Assembly (NCBI RefSeq): GCF_001625595.1
Contig: NZ_AUXT01000164.1
Span: forward strand, 1 to 46,263
DNA: 46,263 nt
Direction: 5' to 3'
Source: Pseudoalteromonas luteoviolacea NCIMB 1942
GTDB taxonomy: Bacteria; Pseudomonadota; Gammaproteobacteria; Enterobacterales; Alteromonadaceae
Part shown: piece after piece, positions 46,244 through 46,263 of the stretch
Position numbering within the stretch: position 1 is the first letter of the stretch
Layout of the letters: each line of letters begins with the position of its first letter
Notes under the pieces: model-generated
The model's input: only the letters and a program-made list of their open reading frames with translations
Databases searched by the model: none
What the model was told of the DNA's origin: nothing
Program-made: the position numbers and the translations under genes

Positions 46244-46263
46244 TGAATCGCCCCGGGTTTGCC
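46244..46263. mobile_element. Possible insertion-sequence terminus at the window edge
   Basis: The final bases, TGAATCGCCCCGGGTTTGCC, resemble the terminal inverted repeat of some IS3-family elements, starting with TGAA and a GC-rich core unlike the AT-rich surroundings. The rest would lie beyond the window, so this is recollection of a pattern, not a confirmed element. Confidence 0.3.

Larger units (their letters stand above)
24374..46263 (+). mobile_element. Type I-F3 CRISPR-associated Tn7-like transposon (partial, right side outside window)
   Basis: At least 21.9 kb belongs to a Tn7-like element. It has tnsA-tnsB-tnsC at the ffs side, tniQ-cas8/5-cas7-cas6 plus a mini-array internally, and defence-type cargo. 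The ffs-side end starts with TGT; I prefer 24374 (TGTTGTTTG) because it is 49 bases from the protospacer and puts the first TnsB-like site 13 bases in. TGT at 24371 is possible. If 24374 is right, the 5-bp target duplication should be TCTGT (24369-24373). I did not find the other end or that duplication before 46263. Confidence 0.9.

Noticed and set aside
46146..46263. Search for the far transposon end after the last cargo gene
   Set aside because: No inverted copy of the TATAACCC(C/T)GCATA unit and no TCTGT next to an ACA terminus were found before the window ends.

Overview
The window is a stretch of gammaproteobacterial chromosome, most like Pseudoalteromonas or a related marine Alteromonadales. 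That assignment rests on gene order, protein character and moderate base composition, not on a database search. A large Tn7-like CRISPR-associated transposon (CAST, type I-F3) is inserted just downstream of the 4.5S SRP RNA gene.

Positions 1-15128 hold the envelope/lipid cluster in its classic order: uppS, cdsA, dxr, rseP, bamA, skp, lpxD, fabZ, lpxA, lpxB, rnhB, dnaE. Most genes are tightly spaced or overlap; the one clear break is a terminator/promoter combination between lpxA and lpxB. A shared terminator separates dnaE from the convergent accA. From 16.9 to 24.1 kb come tilS, a small membrane protein, a diguanylate cyclase, a CPA2/Kef-type antiporter, a patatin-like phospholipase and a DUF3014-type membrane-anchored protein. 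A strong terminator follows, then ffs (24247-24360) with its own promoter.

From about 24374 to the end of the window is the transposon. Its tnsA-side end carries three TnsB-site-like repeats, followed by tnsA, tnsB and tnsC. Cargo comes next: a three-gene ABC-3C-type defence operon and a CoiA-like nuclease on the opposite strand. Then comes an Xre regulator, a 1353-residue STAND-type NTPase with a C-terminal nuclease motif, and a small unknown gene. The targeting operon follows: tniQ, cas8/cas5 fusion, cas7 and cas6. A short CRISPR array with four identical repeats and two divergent terminal repeats lies next, closed by a terminator. No cas1, cas2, cas3, tnsD or tnsE is visible.

The last spacer (43358-43389) matches 24 of 32 bases of ffs (24293-24324). 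Four of the eight mismatches fall at positions 6, 12, 18 and 24, the bases flipped out in type I crRNA pairing. The transposon end starts 49 bp past that protospacer, so this is a self-homing guide that explains the insertion site. Xre-type palindromes (CTAAG-N5-CTTAG) occur twice before xre and once immediately before tniQ, suggesting one regulator for the targeting operon.

Beyond the array lie an Abi/UG-type reverse transcriptase gene and a closely following unknown gene, a candidate two-gene defence unit. The far end of the transposon is not in the window. The last 20 bases resemble an insertion-sequence terminus.
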